64,000 bases of DNA from Saccharofermentans sp. (GTDB taxonomy: Bacteria; Bacillota; Clostridia; Saccharofermentanales; Saccharofermentanaceae), in NCBI GenBank assembly GCA_024682215.1, contig JAIKZM010000196.1, forward strand, positions 22,096 through 86,095, given 5' to 3'. Positions 10,237 to 18,508 of this stretch are shown here, piece after piece. The position numbers and the translations under genes were made by a program. Below the pieces are notes generated by a model. The model saw only the letters and a program-made list of their open reading frames with translations. It made no database searches and had not been told where the DNA came from. Every line of letters begins with the position of its first letter. Within the stretch, counting starts at the first letter, position 1.

Positions 10237-11166
10237 ATGATCTGCGATACGATATTGGATGCTGTCGGAAATACCCCTCTTATAAGGCTTCACCGCATGG
10301 TAAAGCCGGGCTTTGCCGAAGTACTCGTTAAGTTTGAGGGACTTGAAGTCGGAGGTTCGATCAAGACGCGTACGGCTCTGCGCATGATCGAGCAGGCCGA
10401 AAAAGACGGAAAGATCAATAAGGACAGCATCATCGTAGAGCCGACCAGCGGCAATCAGGGAATCGGTCTTGCGCTTATCGGTGCAGTAAAAGGTTATAAG
10501 ACAGTCATCATAATGCCTGACTCCGTAAGCGAGGAGAGACGTAAGCTTGTTCAGCATTACGGTGCTGAAGTTATCTTGACTCATGACGACGGCGATATCG
10601 GCAAGTCCATCCGTGACTGCATCGACATCGCAAATGACATGAAAGCCAAGGACCCCAAGGTGTTTATCCCACAGCAGTTCGAAAATCCCGCAAATCTTGA
10701 CGCCCAGTATTACTGGACTGCCAAGGAGATCATCGAAGAAGCAGGGAAGAAGATAGACGGTTTTGTTTCCGGCATCGGAACGGGCGGCACCATTACCGGT
10801 ATCGGCAGGGCTTTAAGAGAAGTCAATCCCGATGTTACCATCCTTGCGGTCGAGCCTGAACACGCGGCTATCCTTTCTGGCGGCAGCATCGGCACACATG
10901 TTCAGATGGGAATAGGCGACGGCCTTATCCCTGCAATACTTGATACGAAGATCTATGACGGCATTGAGATAATCACTGACGAACAGGCGCTTAATACATC
11001 AAAGGATCTGGCTCTTAAAGAGGGCATCCTCTGCGGTATCTCAAGCGGAACAAACGTTGCCGGCGCATTGAGGCTGGCAGAGCGTCTTGGTGAGGGACAC
11101 ACTGTTGTTACAGTGCTTCCTGATACTGCAGAACGTTATTTTACAACGCCTTTGTTTGATAACTGA
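10237..11166 (+). CDS. cysK: Cysteine synthase-like PLP enzyme
   Basis: A 309-residue fold-type II PLP enzyme of the O-acetylserine sulfhydrylase / cystathionine beta-synthase group, which would form cysteine from O-acetylserine and sulfide. The start is ATG 10237 with AGGAG at 10224-10228. Seen motifs are GNTPLIRL, the PLP lysine K43 in GGSIKTR, the substrate loop TSGNQGIGLAL, the phosphate-binding GTGGTITG and a late GISSG. Two canonical positions differ: the usual N-P-GGSVKDR reads LEVGGSIKTR, and TSGNTG reads TSGNQG. That fits a divergent subgroup, so the exact substrate (O-acetylserine, O-phosphoserine or another beta-substituted alanine) is open. It appears monocistronic. No CysE lies nearby. 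Confidence 0.8.
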   Translation: MICDTILDAVGNTPLIRLHRMVKPGFAEVLVKFEGLEVGGSIKTRTALRMIEQAEKDGKINKDSIIVEPTSGNQGIGLALIGAVKGYKTVIIMPDSVSEERRKLVQHYGAEVILTHDDGDIGKSIRDCIDIANDMKAKDPKVFIPQQFENPANLDAQYYWTAKEIIEEAGKKIDGFVSGIGTGGTITGIGRALREVNPDVTILAVEPEHAAILSGGSIGTHVQMGIGDGLIPAILDTKIYDGIEIITDEQALNTSKDLALKEGILCGISSGTNVAGALRLAERLGEGHTVVTVLPDTAERYFTTPLFDN

Positions 11167-11209
11167 ATTGATATTCACGAAAAATATATCGAAATACGAT
11201 AATTTTCTC

Positions 11210-11238
11210 TTGCAATTCAATAATATGAGTGCTACTAT
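11210..11238 (+). promoter_or_regulatory. Predicted vegetative promoter for the DUF2975/HTH/DUF4173 cassette
   Basis: TTGCAA (11210-11215), a 17-base spacer and TACTAT (11233-11238). Transcription would start near 11245, about 25 bases before the AAGGGAGGT ribosome site at 11268. Confidence 0.5.
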
Positions 11239-11283
11239 ATGCTCAAGAAATGCATTTTGAATCTACAAGGGAGGTACATCGGT

Positions 11284-11736
11284 ATGAAATATCAAAGCAT
11301 TATCATCAGATGGTCTAAGATCGCAACACTCTTATTTATCGCCATGGTCCTGGTAGGAGACATCTTCGGATTCATAATCACTCAGTATATTTGCTATATC
11401 TGGGCAGCTAAGTTTGATGCCGTAAGTCTCGCAGGTCTCTCAGTCGTTTATTATCTCGGTACCGTCGGTACTTACGTTATCCTTTTCAGTTTGCTCAAAC
11501 TGCTTTCGAACATGGGGAAGGATATTGTTTTCGAAAGAACAAACATCAAACTGATGAACATCATCGCATATACATTTGTGGCAGTTGCTCTTGACTGTCT
11601 CGTTGGCGGGTTCATCTGGAGCGGTTCATTTATTCTCGCGGTACTGGCTCTTTTCCTGGCTCTCGTTGTACAGAGCGTCAGAGTCGTCTTTGATAAGGCG
11701 ATCACCATGAAGGAAGAGCTTGATCTTACAATATAA
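11284..11736 (+). CDS. DUF2975-family membrane protein
   Basis: A small integral membrane protein of about 150 residues with four hydrophobic segments. I chose ATG 11284 (MKYQSIIIRWSK) because AAGGGAGGT lies 8 bases upstream; an in-frame ATG at 11239 lacks a ribosome site and sits on the predicted promoter. It resembles DUF2975 proteins, which in Firmicutes are typically paired with a small Cro/CI-type regulator, and that partner follows 20 bases downstream. By analogy the pair may be a membrane-linked regulator module, but the signal and biochemical role are unknown. Confidence 0.7.
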   Translation: MKYQSIIIRWSKIATLLFIAMVLVGDIFGFIITQYICYIWAAKFDAVSLAGLSVVYYLGTVGTYVILFSLLKLLSNMGKDIVFERTNIKLMNIIAYTFVAVALDCLVGGFIWSGSFILAVLALFLALVVQSVRVVFDKAITMKEELDLTI

Positions 11737-11756
11737 TGTAAAGGAGGCAGATTGAT

Positions 11757-11960
11757 ATGATCATAGTGAACATTGATGTCATGATGGCAAAGCGCAAGAT
11801 CTCCTCCGGTGAGCTTGCCCAGAAGATAGGGATAACTCCGGCCAACCTGTCGATCCTTAAGAATCAGAAGGCCAAGGCAGTACGTTTCTCTACACTTAAC
11901 GACATATGCAAGGCGCTGGATTGTCAGCCCGGTGACATACTCGAATACAAAGAGGATTAA
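11757..11960 (+). CDS. Small Cro/CI-family HTH regulator (YozG-like)
   Basis: A 67-residue protein that is almost entirely one helix-turn-helix domain. The pattern is KISSGELAQKIGITPANLS, a recognition helix NLSILKNQKAKAVRF, and the closing LCKALDCQPGDILEY-type end seen in this family. The start is ATG 11757 with AAGGAGG at 11741. It lies between a DUF2975 membrane protein and a DUF4173-like membrane protein, all co-directional with gaps of 20 and 6 bases, so the three are probably one transcript and the regulator may control it. Target unknown. Confidence 0.85.
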   Translation: MIIVNIDVMMAKRKISSGELAQKIGITPANLSILKNQKAKAVRFSTLNDICKALDCQPGDILEYKED

Positions 11961-11966
11961 TTCAAA

Positions 11967-13247
11967 ATGGACAATAAGATTTACTTCCGCAGGGCGGGCA
12001 TTTTGCTCGCCTTCCCTTTGGCATACCTTTATGCAAGGCTGTTACTGGCCAACAATCTGTCCGGATGGGAGTTCTCGGCTGCATTAACGGCAATATCACT
12101 GGCTTTCATCCTTGTGTCTGAACTGGTCAGATGCGGCAGAAAGGCATTCGTAAACAAGAATACCGGTGAGACGGTCTTCTGGTATGTGATGATGATCCTT
12201 GCAGCGGTCACCTCATCTTTCGGACCGAGTGAGGCGCTTTCGACCTTTGCGGTGCATCTTTGCGCTGTTTATTCGGTACTGGTTTCAAATGATATCCTTT
12301 TAGGCGACAGGACCGGAGGATTTATCCTTGCGGATCTGATCCACGGATTCTATGTTAAGTCTTTTGCGGGTTTTCCGAATTTCGTGACCGATTGGTCAGC
12401 ATTCAAAAAGGAAGGTGAGAGGAAAAAGCATAATCCTGCAGTGGTTATGCTGATAACAGGATTCATCCTCCTTATGATCATCTTTTTCATAATCTCGCTC
12501 GTTTTCATTTCGCGTATCGATGATGATATAGCTGCTGCGGTTATCTCATATTTGAGAACAATCTCGCATTATTTCGAAAACATGCAGCTTGACAGTATGA
12601 TCGCCAGCTTTGTAATGGCTGTTCCCATCTGTTTTTATCTTTACGGTCTCATGGCAAGGAGTGCGAAGTCAGACGGAACAAGAGAGAAGAGGATCGGTTC
12701 GAATATGGCCGCAGGCCTCGAGAAGGGAAGGAAAGTCCCTTGCGTGATTACCTGTATAAGCGCCGGCTTCTTCGTTGCCCTCTATATCTTTTTCTTCATT
12801 AAAAGAACCGCATATTTTACAGGCGGCTTCACGGGTATAGTCCCTGATGACAAGCTTGTAGCTTATTACGCAAGAGAAGGCTTCTTTGAGCTTGTCGGCA
12901 TCATGGCCGTGAATATGTGCGTATACCTTACGATATATCTTTTCGAGAAAAGAAATAATGCAGGCCGCACAACACTCGGAGGAAGGATACTTGTTACTCT
13001 ACTTATGAGTGAGAGCATCATCTTCGCGGTCATCGCGATGAGCAAGCTCTGGCTTTACTTCAGCATTTACGGCTATACGCCTAAAAGGATGCTAGCCATG
13101 TGGGGAACCCTTGCGCTGGGCTTTGCCGCTCTGATGTCGATACTTACCGTAAACCGCGGTAAATCGCACTTCCGCCTCGGTGTTTTCTTTACCGCTGTAT
13201 CTTACATTGCCGTTTCAATCCTGTCGTGGATCCTGAGTACAATCTAG
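11967..13247 (+). CDS. DUF4153/DUF4173-like polytopic membrane protein
   Basis: A 426-residue protein with about ten hydrophobic segments. The motifs YAREGFFELVGIMAVN and YGYTPKRMLAMW resemble the conserved end of DUF4173/DUF4153 proteins. The start is ATG 11967, 6 bases after the HTH stop; the only upstream purine stretch is AAAGAGGA, overlapping the previous stop, so translational coupling is likely. No enzyme motif is visible. Membership of the HTH/DUF2975 cassette suggests an envelope role. Confidence 0.7.
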   Translation: MDNKIYFRRAGILLAFPLAYLYARLLLANNLSGWEFSAALTAISLAFILVSELVRCGRKAFVNKNTGETVFWYVMMILAAVTSSFGPSEALSTFAVHLCAVYSVLVSNDILLGDRTGGFILADLIHGFYVKSFAGFPNFVTDWSAFKKEGERKKHNPAVVMLITGFILLMIIFFIISLVFISRIDDDIAAAVISYLRTISHYFENMQLDSMIASFVMAVPICFYLYGLMARSAKSDGTREKRIGSNMAAGLEKGRKVPCVITCISAGFFVALYIFFFIKRTAYFTGGFTGIVPDDKLVAYYAREGFFELVGIMAVNMCVYLTIYLFEKRNNAGRTTLGGRILVTLLMSESIIFAVIAMSKLWLYFSIYGYTPKRMLAMWGTLALGFAALMSILTVNRGKSHFRLGVFFTAVSYIAVSILSWILSTI

Positions 13248-13264
13248 TGCATTAAAGAATACCT

Positions 13265-13293
13265 TTGTAAAAGTTCATAATATTTGATAATAT
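13265..13293 (+). promoter_or_regulatory. Possible promoter for the zinc-ribbon membrane protein
   Basis: TTGTAA (13265-13270), a 17-base spacer and TAATAT (13288-13293), in an AT-rich gap of 89 bases. Each hexamer matches consensus at four of six positions. Confidence 0.35.
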
Positions 13294-13336
13294 ATTTTGA
13301 AGTTTATGTCCCATATGGAATAAGGAGGGGATTATT

Positions 13337-14125
13337 ATGGCAAAGGTAGTATGCCCGGATTGCGGCAAGGAAGTGGATCCTTCAGAGGGTTTTTGCGTTT
13401 ACTGCGGTTACACGTTCGATGACGGCCAGACGAAGTCTCCGTTTGCATCGGCCTATAACCAGAATCAGGGAGCGGAACAGTTTGAAGAAACATCAGGAGG
13501 TGCACCGGTACTCAGGTTTGACGGAAGCAGCGTGAATACGATGCCGCTTTCAAGCAGCCGGGGAGGTTCTGAACTGATGTTCGGTATCGGTATGTGCAGG
13601 ATTCTTGCCATCTTTTTCGCAGCTTTGGTAATCGTATCAATGCTGCTGCCGTTTGTCTCGATGCGCATCGTTATCCCGAAGTCTTCGATCCCGGCAGGCG
13701 CTGATGCATCTACTCTCGTTAGATCGGCAGCCGAGAAGGACTTCAAATACAAAGACGACGGAAAGCAGATCACGATCTCGAGAAATGTAAGCCTGATCAG
13801 TATGGTTAACAGATATGTTATCCTTATGATCGGTGCCTGCGTTGCCGGTATCGTGTTCGCCATCAAGGGCAAGCCGGCCGTTTATCTTATATGCGGAATA
13901 GGCGGAGCATTGCTTGGGCTTTTCAATTACTTTATTAACTTTTCGTCGATCGACGTAATTACAAAGTCAGCTCTTTTCGCCAGGCTTTACAAGGCTATGG
14001 AGAAAACAGGAATTACTTTTAACATCGATAAGGGCGCAGGAGCATATTTGCTGATCATCGCTGCGGTCGGAATGATCGTATCCGCGATCTTCTTCGTTTA
14101 CAATCACGCAGCTTACGATGATTGA
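13337..14125 (+). CDS. Zinc-ribbon membrane protein, function unknown
   Basis: 262 residues. The N-terminus carries a zinc ribbon, CPDCGKEV...GFCVYCGY (two CxxC pairs about 15 residues apart). A polar linker and four predicted membrane segments follow: around residues 85-110, 155-175, 180-205 and 235-260. The start is ATG 13337 with AAGGAGGGG. Zinc ribbons fused to small membrane domains are common in Clostridia and generally uncharacterised. It is followed by a strong terminator and appears monocistronic. Confidence 0.75.
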   Translation: MAKVVCPDCGKEVDPSEGFCVYCGYTFDDGQTKSPFASAYNQNQGAEQFEETSGGAPVLRFDGSSVNTMPLSSSRGGSELMFGIGMCRILAIFFAALVIVSMLLPFVSMRIVIPKSSIPAGADASTLVRSAAEKDFKYKDDGKQITISRNVSLISMVNRYVILMIGACVAGIVFAIKGKPAVYLICGIGGALLGLFNYFINFSSIDVITKSALFARLYKAMEKTGITFNIDKGAGAYLLIIAAVGMIVSAIFFVYNHAAYDD

Positions 14126-14167
14126 TCTTATCAGGCGGGTAACTCCCGGAACATGACGATTCATAGA

Positions 14168-14203
14168 ATGCCGGATAAAAAATCCGGCATTGCTTTTATT
14201 TAT
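14168..14203 (+). terminator. Rho-independent terminator
   Basis: A 9-bp perfect stem (ATGCCGGAT 14168-14176, ATCCGGCAT 14182-14190) with loop AAAAA and a following run TGCTTTTATTTATTT. Confidence 0.85.
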
Positions 14204-14231
14204 TTGCGATTATTTGTAAAATCACTATAAT
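14204..14231 (+). promoter_or_regulatory. Promoter placing the GT2 start at or near +1
   Basis: TTGCGA (14204-14209), a 16-base spacer and a perfect TATAAT (14226-14231). ATGs lie at 14235 and 14241 with no Shine-Dalgarno. Transcription from this box would start at about 14238-14241, so translation from ATG 14241 would be leaderless or nearly so. Confidence 0.5.
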
Positions 14232-14240
14232 GGTATGGCT

Positions 14241-15263
14241 ATGAAGATTTTATCGGTTTCAATTCCTTGCTATAATTCCGCGTCTTACATGGAGACGTGT
14301 ATTAAGTCTTTGCTTCCGGGCGGAGACGATATCGAGATCCTCATAGTTGATGACGGATCCACAAAGGACAATACTTTTGAGATCGCTCAGAGATACGAAA
14401 GGGAATATCCCGGGATAGTCCGCGCCATCCATCAGGAGAATGCGGGCCACGGAGGTGCGGTAAATACCGGCATCAAAGAAGCTACGGGAGTCTTTTTCAA
14501 GAACATAGACTCTGATGACTGGGCAGATACGGATGTTCTCCTGAAGATCATCGGCCTGCTCAAAGACCTTGAAGCCAAGGGTACAAGGATCGATCTTTTC
14601 CTTGCAAATTATGTTTTCGACAGGGAAGACTCCGATAAGAAGACGGTAATGCGGTTTAAGGGAGCTTTCCCGAAGGGCCGCCCGTTCACCTGGGATGAGG
14701 TCGGTCACATGGGGCAGTCCCAGTTCATCATGATGCACACCATCATCTACCGCAGGGAAGTCCTGATAGCCAGCAAGACCGAGCTGCCCAAGCACGCTTA
14801 CTATGTAGACAATATCTATGCTTTCCAGCCGCTTGCTTATACAAAGACGATCTATTACCTCGACGAGGCACTTTATCACTACCGCATAGGACGTGCGGAC
14901 CAGTCTGTAAACGTACAGGTTCAGCTGAAGAACATCGACCAGCAGATAATGGTCGATAAGCTCATTACGAATATCTACGTTAACAGGCCCAAGGATCTTT
15001 CCGCCAGACTCGAAAAGTACCTGATCGCCTTTGTGAAACTGATGTACTGTGCCACGAGCGCTATATTGCTCGTCGGTGCCACTCCGGAGCACCTTGCAAA
15101 AAAGGATGCGCTTTGGGATTACCTTAAGCAGGCTGATCCTGTTGCATATAAAAAGGTAAGGAGAAGCTTCATGGGTGGATGGATGAATATTCCCACTGCG
15201 CTCGGAAGGAAGATCTCCGTTGCGGGATACAAGCTCTCGCAGAAGATATTTGCTTTTAACTGA
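14241..15263 (+). CDS. Family 2 glycosyltransferase
   Basis: About 340 residues with a GT-A fold. The N-terminus reads LSVSIPCYNSASYME, then VDDGSTKDNT (nucleotide-sugar site), then the DxD-type motif NIDSDDW. A C-terminal part of about 140 residues is specific to this subgroup. There is no membrane segment, so it is probably cytoplasmic or peripheral. An ATG at 14235 adds two residues; I prefer 14241 because the promoter leaves no transcript for the earlier one. The next gene starts 8 bases downstream and encodes a flippase-like integral membrane protein, so the pair probably builds or exports a glycolipid or cell-wall polymer precursor. Sugar donor unknown. Confidence 0.85.
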   Translation: MKILSVSIPCYNSASYMETCIKSLLPGGDDIEILIVDDGSTKDNTFEIAQRYEREYPGIVRAIHQENAGHGGAVNTGIKEATGVFFKNIDSDDWADTDVLLKIIGLLKDLEAKGTRIDLFLANYVFDREDSDKKTVMRFKGAFPKGRPFTWDEVGHMGQSQFIMMHTIIYRREVLIASKTELPKHAYYVDNIYAFQPLAYTKTIYYLDEALYHYRIGRADQSVNVQVQLKNIDQQIMVDKLITNIYVNRPKDLSARLEKYLIAFVKLMYCATSAILLVGATPEHLAKKDALWDYLKQADPVAYKKVRRSFMGGWMNIPTALGRKISVAGYKLSQKIFAFN

Positions 15264-15271
15264 CGGGTTAT

Positions 15272-16375
15272 ATGGATAAATTTAAGACGATAGGAAAATA
15301 CATATTGAATTTTGTGATCATCCTTGCGATAGGATGTTTAGCGCTTTATCTGACGGTAGGTAAGGAGATAGGCTCTGTTTTCGAAGCGGTCAAGACGGCA
15401 AAGCTGCCGATCCTCGCGGTCATGGGCTGCGTAATGCTTCTTTACTACCTGATCGATGCGTTCATACTCTATCTGATCTGCAAGGCGAGAGGTTATAAGC
15501 TCAAACTCAGACAGACATTCGTCACCAACATGACCGGCGTGCTGTTCAGCGATCTTACGCCTTCGGCTACCGGAGGACAGTTTGCTCAGGTATATGTTTT
15601 CCACAACCAGGGAATACACGCGGGTCAGGCATCGGGAATCCTGGCGGTTGTATTCATTACTTATCAGATCGTCATCATTTCATATGCAACTCTTGCAATG
15701 CTGATAAATGCGACTTCGATCTTCCAGAACCGTCAGAGCATTCTTATTGCTGTTATCGGTTTTGTCGTCAACGTAGTCATTACCGGCGGCATCTTTCTCG
15801 TTACGAGATCTGCCAAGGCGCATGATTTCTTTATCGTGAAGTTCATAGGTTTCCTTGCAAAGATCAGGATCGTAAAGGATTACGAGAAGACATCTGCCGA
15901 AGTAAGCGAGTCGTTCAAGGAGTTCAGAGACGAGTCGGCACAGCTCTTTTCGCAGAAAACGCTTTTCTGCGAGGTCTGCCTTTGCCATATCGTTAAGCTT
16001 ACTTTGTTCTATACGCTTCCGTTTTTTGCGGCTATGTCACTCGGAGTTCCGGTCTATGCAGCAGAACTGCCGAAATATGTGTCTCTTGCCGCAGCAATAA
16101 GCCTTTTCAATACGTTCATGCCGCTCCCCGGCGCTTCCGGAGGAAGTGAGGCAAGTTTCGTCATGCTTTTCGGGTTCCTCGGAAAGACTATCGTTTCAAC
16201 TGCGATGCTTATCTGGAGAGTATTCACGTTCTACTTCGGACTCCTCATAAGCCTTAGTACCGTTGCCGTCGCCAAAGAAACCAAAGGCGGCATTGTTAAA
16301 GCCGCCTCAGGTAATAATGAAGTTTCTGATGAAGATGAGACTGAGGTCAATCCTCAGGAGGTATCGGAAGGGTAG
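15272..16375 (+). CDS. Lysylphosphatidylglycerol synthetase/UPF0104-type flippase-like membrane protein
   Basis: 367 residues with about eight hydrophobic segments. The conserved P-x-P-G-A-S-G-G-S-E-A motif near residue 290 and an early TPSATGGQFAQ motif are typical of the integral membrane part of MprF and of the stand-alone UPF0104 group. There is no catalytic C-terminal domain, so it should not aminoacylate lipids itself. The start is ATG 15272, 8 bases after the glycosyltransferase stop, with only a weak GACGGG upstream. The last 40 residues are polar and acidic. Its 3' end overlaps the opposite-strand gene by 29 bases. A role in moving or scaffolding the partner's lipid product is inferred. 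Confidence 0.8.
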   Translation: MDKFKTIGKYILNFVIILAIGCLALYLTVGKEIGSVFEAVKTAKLPILAVMGCVMLLYYLIDAFILYLICKARGYKLKLRQTFVTNMTGVLFSDLTPSATGGQFAQVYVFHNQGIHAGQASGILAVVFITYQIVIISYATLAMLINATSIFQNRQSILIAVIGFVVNVVITGGIFLVTRSAKAHDFFIVKFIGFLAKIRIVKDYEKTSAEVSESFKEFRDESAQLFSQKTLFCEVCLCHIVKLTLFYTLPFFAAMSLGVPVYAAELPKYVSLAAAISLFNTFMPLPGASGGSEASFVMLFGFLGKTIVSTAMLIWRVFTFYFGLLISLSTVAVAKETKGGIVKAASGNNEVSDEDETEVNPQEVSEG

Positions 16376-17600
16376 CGCCTCCGAAAGGCATGCAGATTAC
16401 CGAGCAGTCTTCGCCGTACTTTGCATAAGCCTCGTCAAATGCCTGCTGTGCAGAATGCATCGGTTCAAGGAATATGCTCCTGACGAAATCGTCATCCATT
16501 TCCGATATAAGAACGATCTTTGCATGCTTTAATACCATTGCGATCGCAGCCGCCTTGTGTCCGCCGAGCTGGAAATCCTTTCCGACTCTTTCGATAAGCT
16601 CGTCCGGAGTGTTTGCGGTGGTGAGCCACTCTTCAAATTTGGCACTGCCGAGGCCTTCGTTGCAGGCACCGACCACGATGATCGTACCGCCGTCCCTTAC
16701 GGCATACTTTGAGTTGTCGAGGGCTTTTTGCGTCTGGTAAAGATTAGCGTCCTTGGGCGCGCCTCCCTGAGAGACAATAACTATGTCAGCCCTTCTTTTG
16801 AGGGGCTTTCTGTACATCTTATCGAGATATCTGCAGCCTGCCCTGTGAGCTTCGGTAACATCGCCTGCGACGCAGTAAACGATGTGCTTATGCTCGTCAA
16901 GGACGGGGTTTACTATGAAGCTTAAGTGGCAGAAAGTCTCTGATTCCTCAATGTCAGCTCTGATCGGGTTGCCGTTGAGGTTGCCTGCGCAGGCTTTTTC
17001 ATCGACCATCATGCTGTGGTTGGCCTGGATCGCGGAAGGGGTGGAGACGCCGGGCATGAGAGCCTTTGCGCCGCCGGAATAACCTGCGAAGTAGTGGAAC
17101 TCGATGTTTCCGACACCGATCCTGAAATCAGCCTCTGCAACGCTCCTTGTGATGTCAACGGGAGTTCCTCTGGAAGTCGTTCCCATGTGGATGCAGTCGC
17201 CGGGGTCGCTGTCTACGCATTCGACTTCGCTGTAAACGCGCTCGCCTACGAGCTTTTTCTTTTCTTCCTCCGTATGGCAGCGGTGTGAACCGAGCGCAAA
17301 GACAACTTTTATGTCCTTGGGGCTGCATCCGCCCTCATAAAGCTCATCAAGGATTGAAGGGATGACGTCAAAACTCGGAAGCGGCCTTGAGATGTCGCTC
17401 GTGATGATCGCGATCTTCTGACCAGGTTTTGCGAGGTCTTTGAGCCTGGGAGATCCGATAGGATTCAACAGCGCATATTTAACGGCATCGGGACCGCGTC
17501 TCTCGTGTTCGATGTCAGTTGCCAAAAGTATGTCATCAAGATTCTTGTCGGGGATGTCCACGACCTGTGTCGATTTTCCGTAACCGAATTCTACTTTCAT
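16347..17600 (-). CDS. larA: LarA-family (nickel-pincer) lactate racemase-like protein
   Basis: 417 residues of the DUF2088/LarA family, enzymes that racemise 2-hydroxyacids with a nickel-pincer nucleotide attached to a lysine. Family positions seen: D69 and R72 in TSDISRP, H106 in GSHRCH, H169 and K179 in HYFAGYSGGAK (the pincer lysine, with the expected 10-residue spacing) and H195 in NHS. The ATG at 17600 has a GGAGGG site. No larB, larC or larE is in the window, so the cofactor must be made elsewhere. LarA homologues use various 2-hydroxyacids, so lactate is only a default. The 3' end overlaps the convergent flippase-like gene by 29 bases. Confidence 0.85.
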   Translation of the reverse strand: MKVEFGYGKSTQVVDIPDKNLDDILLATDIEHERRGPDAVKYALLNPIGSPRLKDLAKPGQKIAIITSDISRPLPSFDVIPSILDELYEGGCSPKDIKVVFALGSHRCHTEEEKKKLVGERVYSEVECVDSDPGDCIHMGTTSRGTPVDITRSVAEADFRIGVGNIEFHYFAGYSGGAKALMPGVSTPSAIQANHSMMVDEKACAGNLNGNPIRADIEESETFCHLSFIVNPVLDEHKHIVYCVAGDVTEAHRAGCRYLDKMYRKPLKRRADIVIVSQGGAPKDANLYQTQKALDNSKYAVRDGGTIIVVGACNEGLGSAKFEEWLTTANTPDELIERVGKDFQLGGHKAAAIAMVLKHAKIVLISEMDDDFVRSIFLEPMHSAQQAFDEAYAKYGEDCSVICMPFGGATLPIPPED

Positions 17601-17663
17601 AACGTACCCTCCGTTATCGTGTCTACATTATAATAGCAGACCGGTTGGAGAGGATAAGTCTTT

Positions 17664-17692
17664 TTGTGTTTTTTATTTTTTTTTAGTATAAT
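17664..17692 (+). promoter_or_regulatory. Promoter of the ymdB-recO operon
   Basis: TTGTGT (17664-17669), a 17-base spacer and a perfect TATAAT (17687-17692). The AAAGGAGAG ribosome site follows at 17712. No other clear promoter is seen before recO ends, so this may drive the whole seven-gene run. Confidence 0.6.
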
Positions 17693-17725
17693 TTCTGACT
17701 GTAATTGCACTAAAGGAGAGAATCG

Positions 17726-18508
17726 GTGAAAGTCTGTTTTACTGGAGACATAGTAGGTGCGGCAGGAAAGAGGGCATTTTGCTCCATAATGCCGCGCTTT
17801 AAGGCTGACAACGGAATAGACTGTCTTATCGTAAATGCCGAGAACTCCACTCACGGAATGGGTGTATCCCTTAATGTCATTAACGATCTTATGGCGGCCG
17901 GCGCTGACGGTTTTACTTTAGGCAATCACGCTTTTTCAAACAGGGATTTCATTACACAGGCTCCGAAGGTCAAAAACTGCGCGAGACCTGCGAATGTTAC
18001 GCCTGCCTGGCCTGGTTACGATTATTTCGTCTTCGAGAAAGGGAATGAGCGCCTCGGCGTGTTCAATCTCCTCGGACAGGTGTTTTCCGGCGTAAATGCA
18101 GATGATCCGTACTCAAAGGCGGATGCGATCATCGAAAAGCTCAGGAAAGAGGAACGCTGCACATCGATCTTCCTTGATTTCCATGCCGAACTGACTTCAG
18201 AGAAGATAGTCATGGGCCGCTATCTTGACGGAAGGGTATCTGTTGTTGCGGGCACACATACACATGTTCCCACTGCCGATGAGAAGATCTTTCCGGGCGG
18301 AACGGGATATATCACCGATGCCGGCATGACGGGAGCTGAGGATTCTGTTCTCGGCATGAAGACTGAAACATCGATTACAAGGCTTGTTCACAAGATGTCT
18401 GCGCGTTATGAACCCGCAACGGGTCCTGCCTCTGTTTGTGGTATAGTCTTTAATACTGATGCCTCGGGAAGGTGTCTGGAAATAAGAAGGTTTTGCGAAT
18501 ATGAGTAA
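17726..18508 (+). CDS. ymdB: YmdB-like metallophosphoesterase
   Basis: 260 residues of the TIGR00282/YmdB family, dinuclear-metal 2',3'-cyclic-nucleotide phosphodiesterases. Motifs seen: FTGDIVGAAGKRA, VNAENSTHGMG, the GADGFTLGNHAF metal site, DFHAE and the late VVAGTHTHVPTADE. The start is GTG 17726 with AAAGGAGAG at 17712, giving KVCFTGDIVG as the first strand. It is the first gene of a tightly packed operon and overlaps lspA by 8 bases. In Bacillus YmdB affects biofilm and motility decisions; whether that holds here is unknown. Confidence 0.9.
   Translation: MKVCFTGDIVGAAGKRAFCSIMPRFKADNGIDCLIVNAENSTHGMGVSLNVINDLMAAGADGFTLGNHAFSNRDFITQAPKVKNCARPANVTPAWPGYDYFVFEKGNERLGVFNLLGQVFSGVNADDPYSKADAIIEKLRKEERCTSIFLDFHAELTSEKIVMGRYLDGRVSVVAGTHTHVPTADEKIFPGGTGYITDAGMTGAEDSVLGMKTETSITRLVHKMSARYEPATGPASVCGIVFNTDASGRCLEIRRFCEYE

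Noticed and set aside
14259..15092. Long open frame opposite the glycosyltransferase
   Set aside because: It is antisense to a clear GT2 gene, has no start signal and no recognisable domain.
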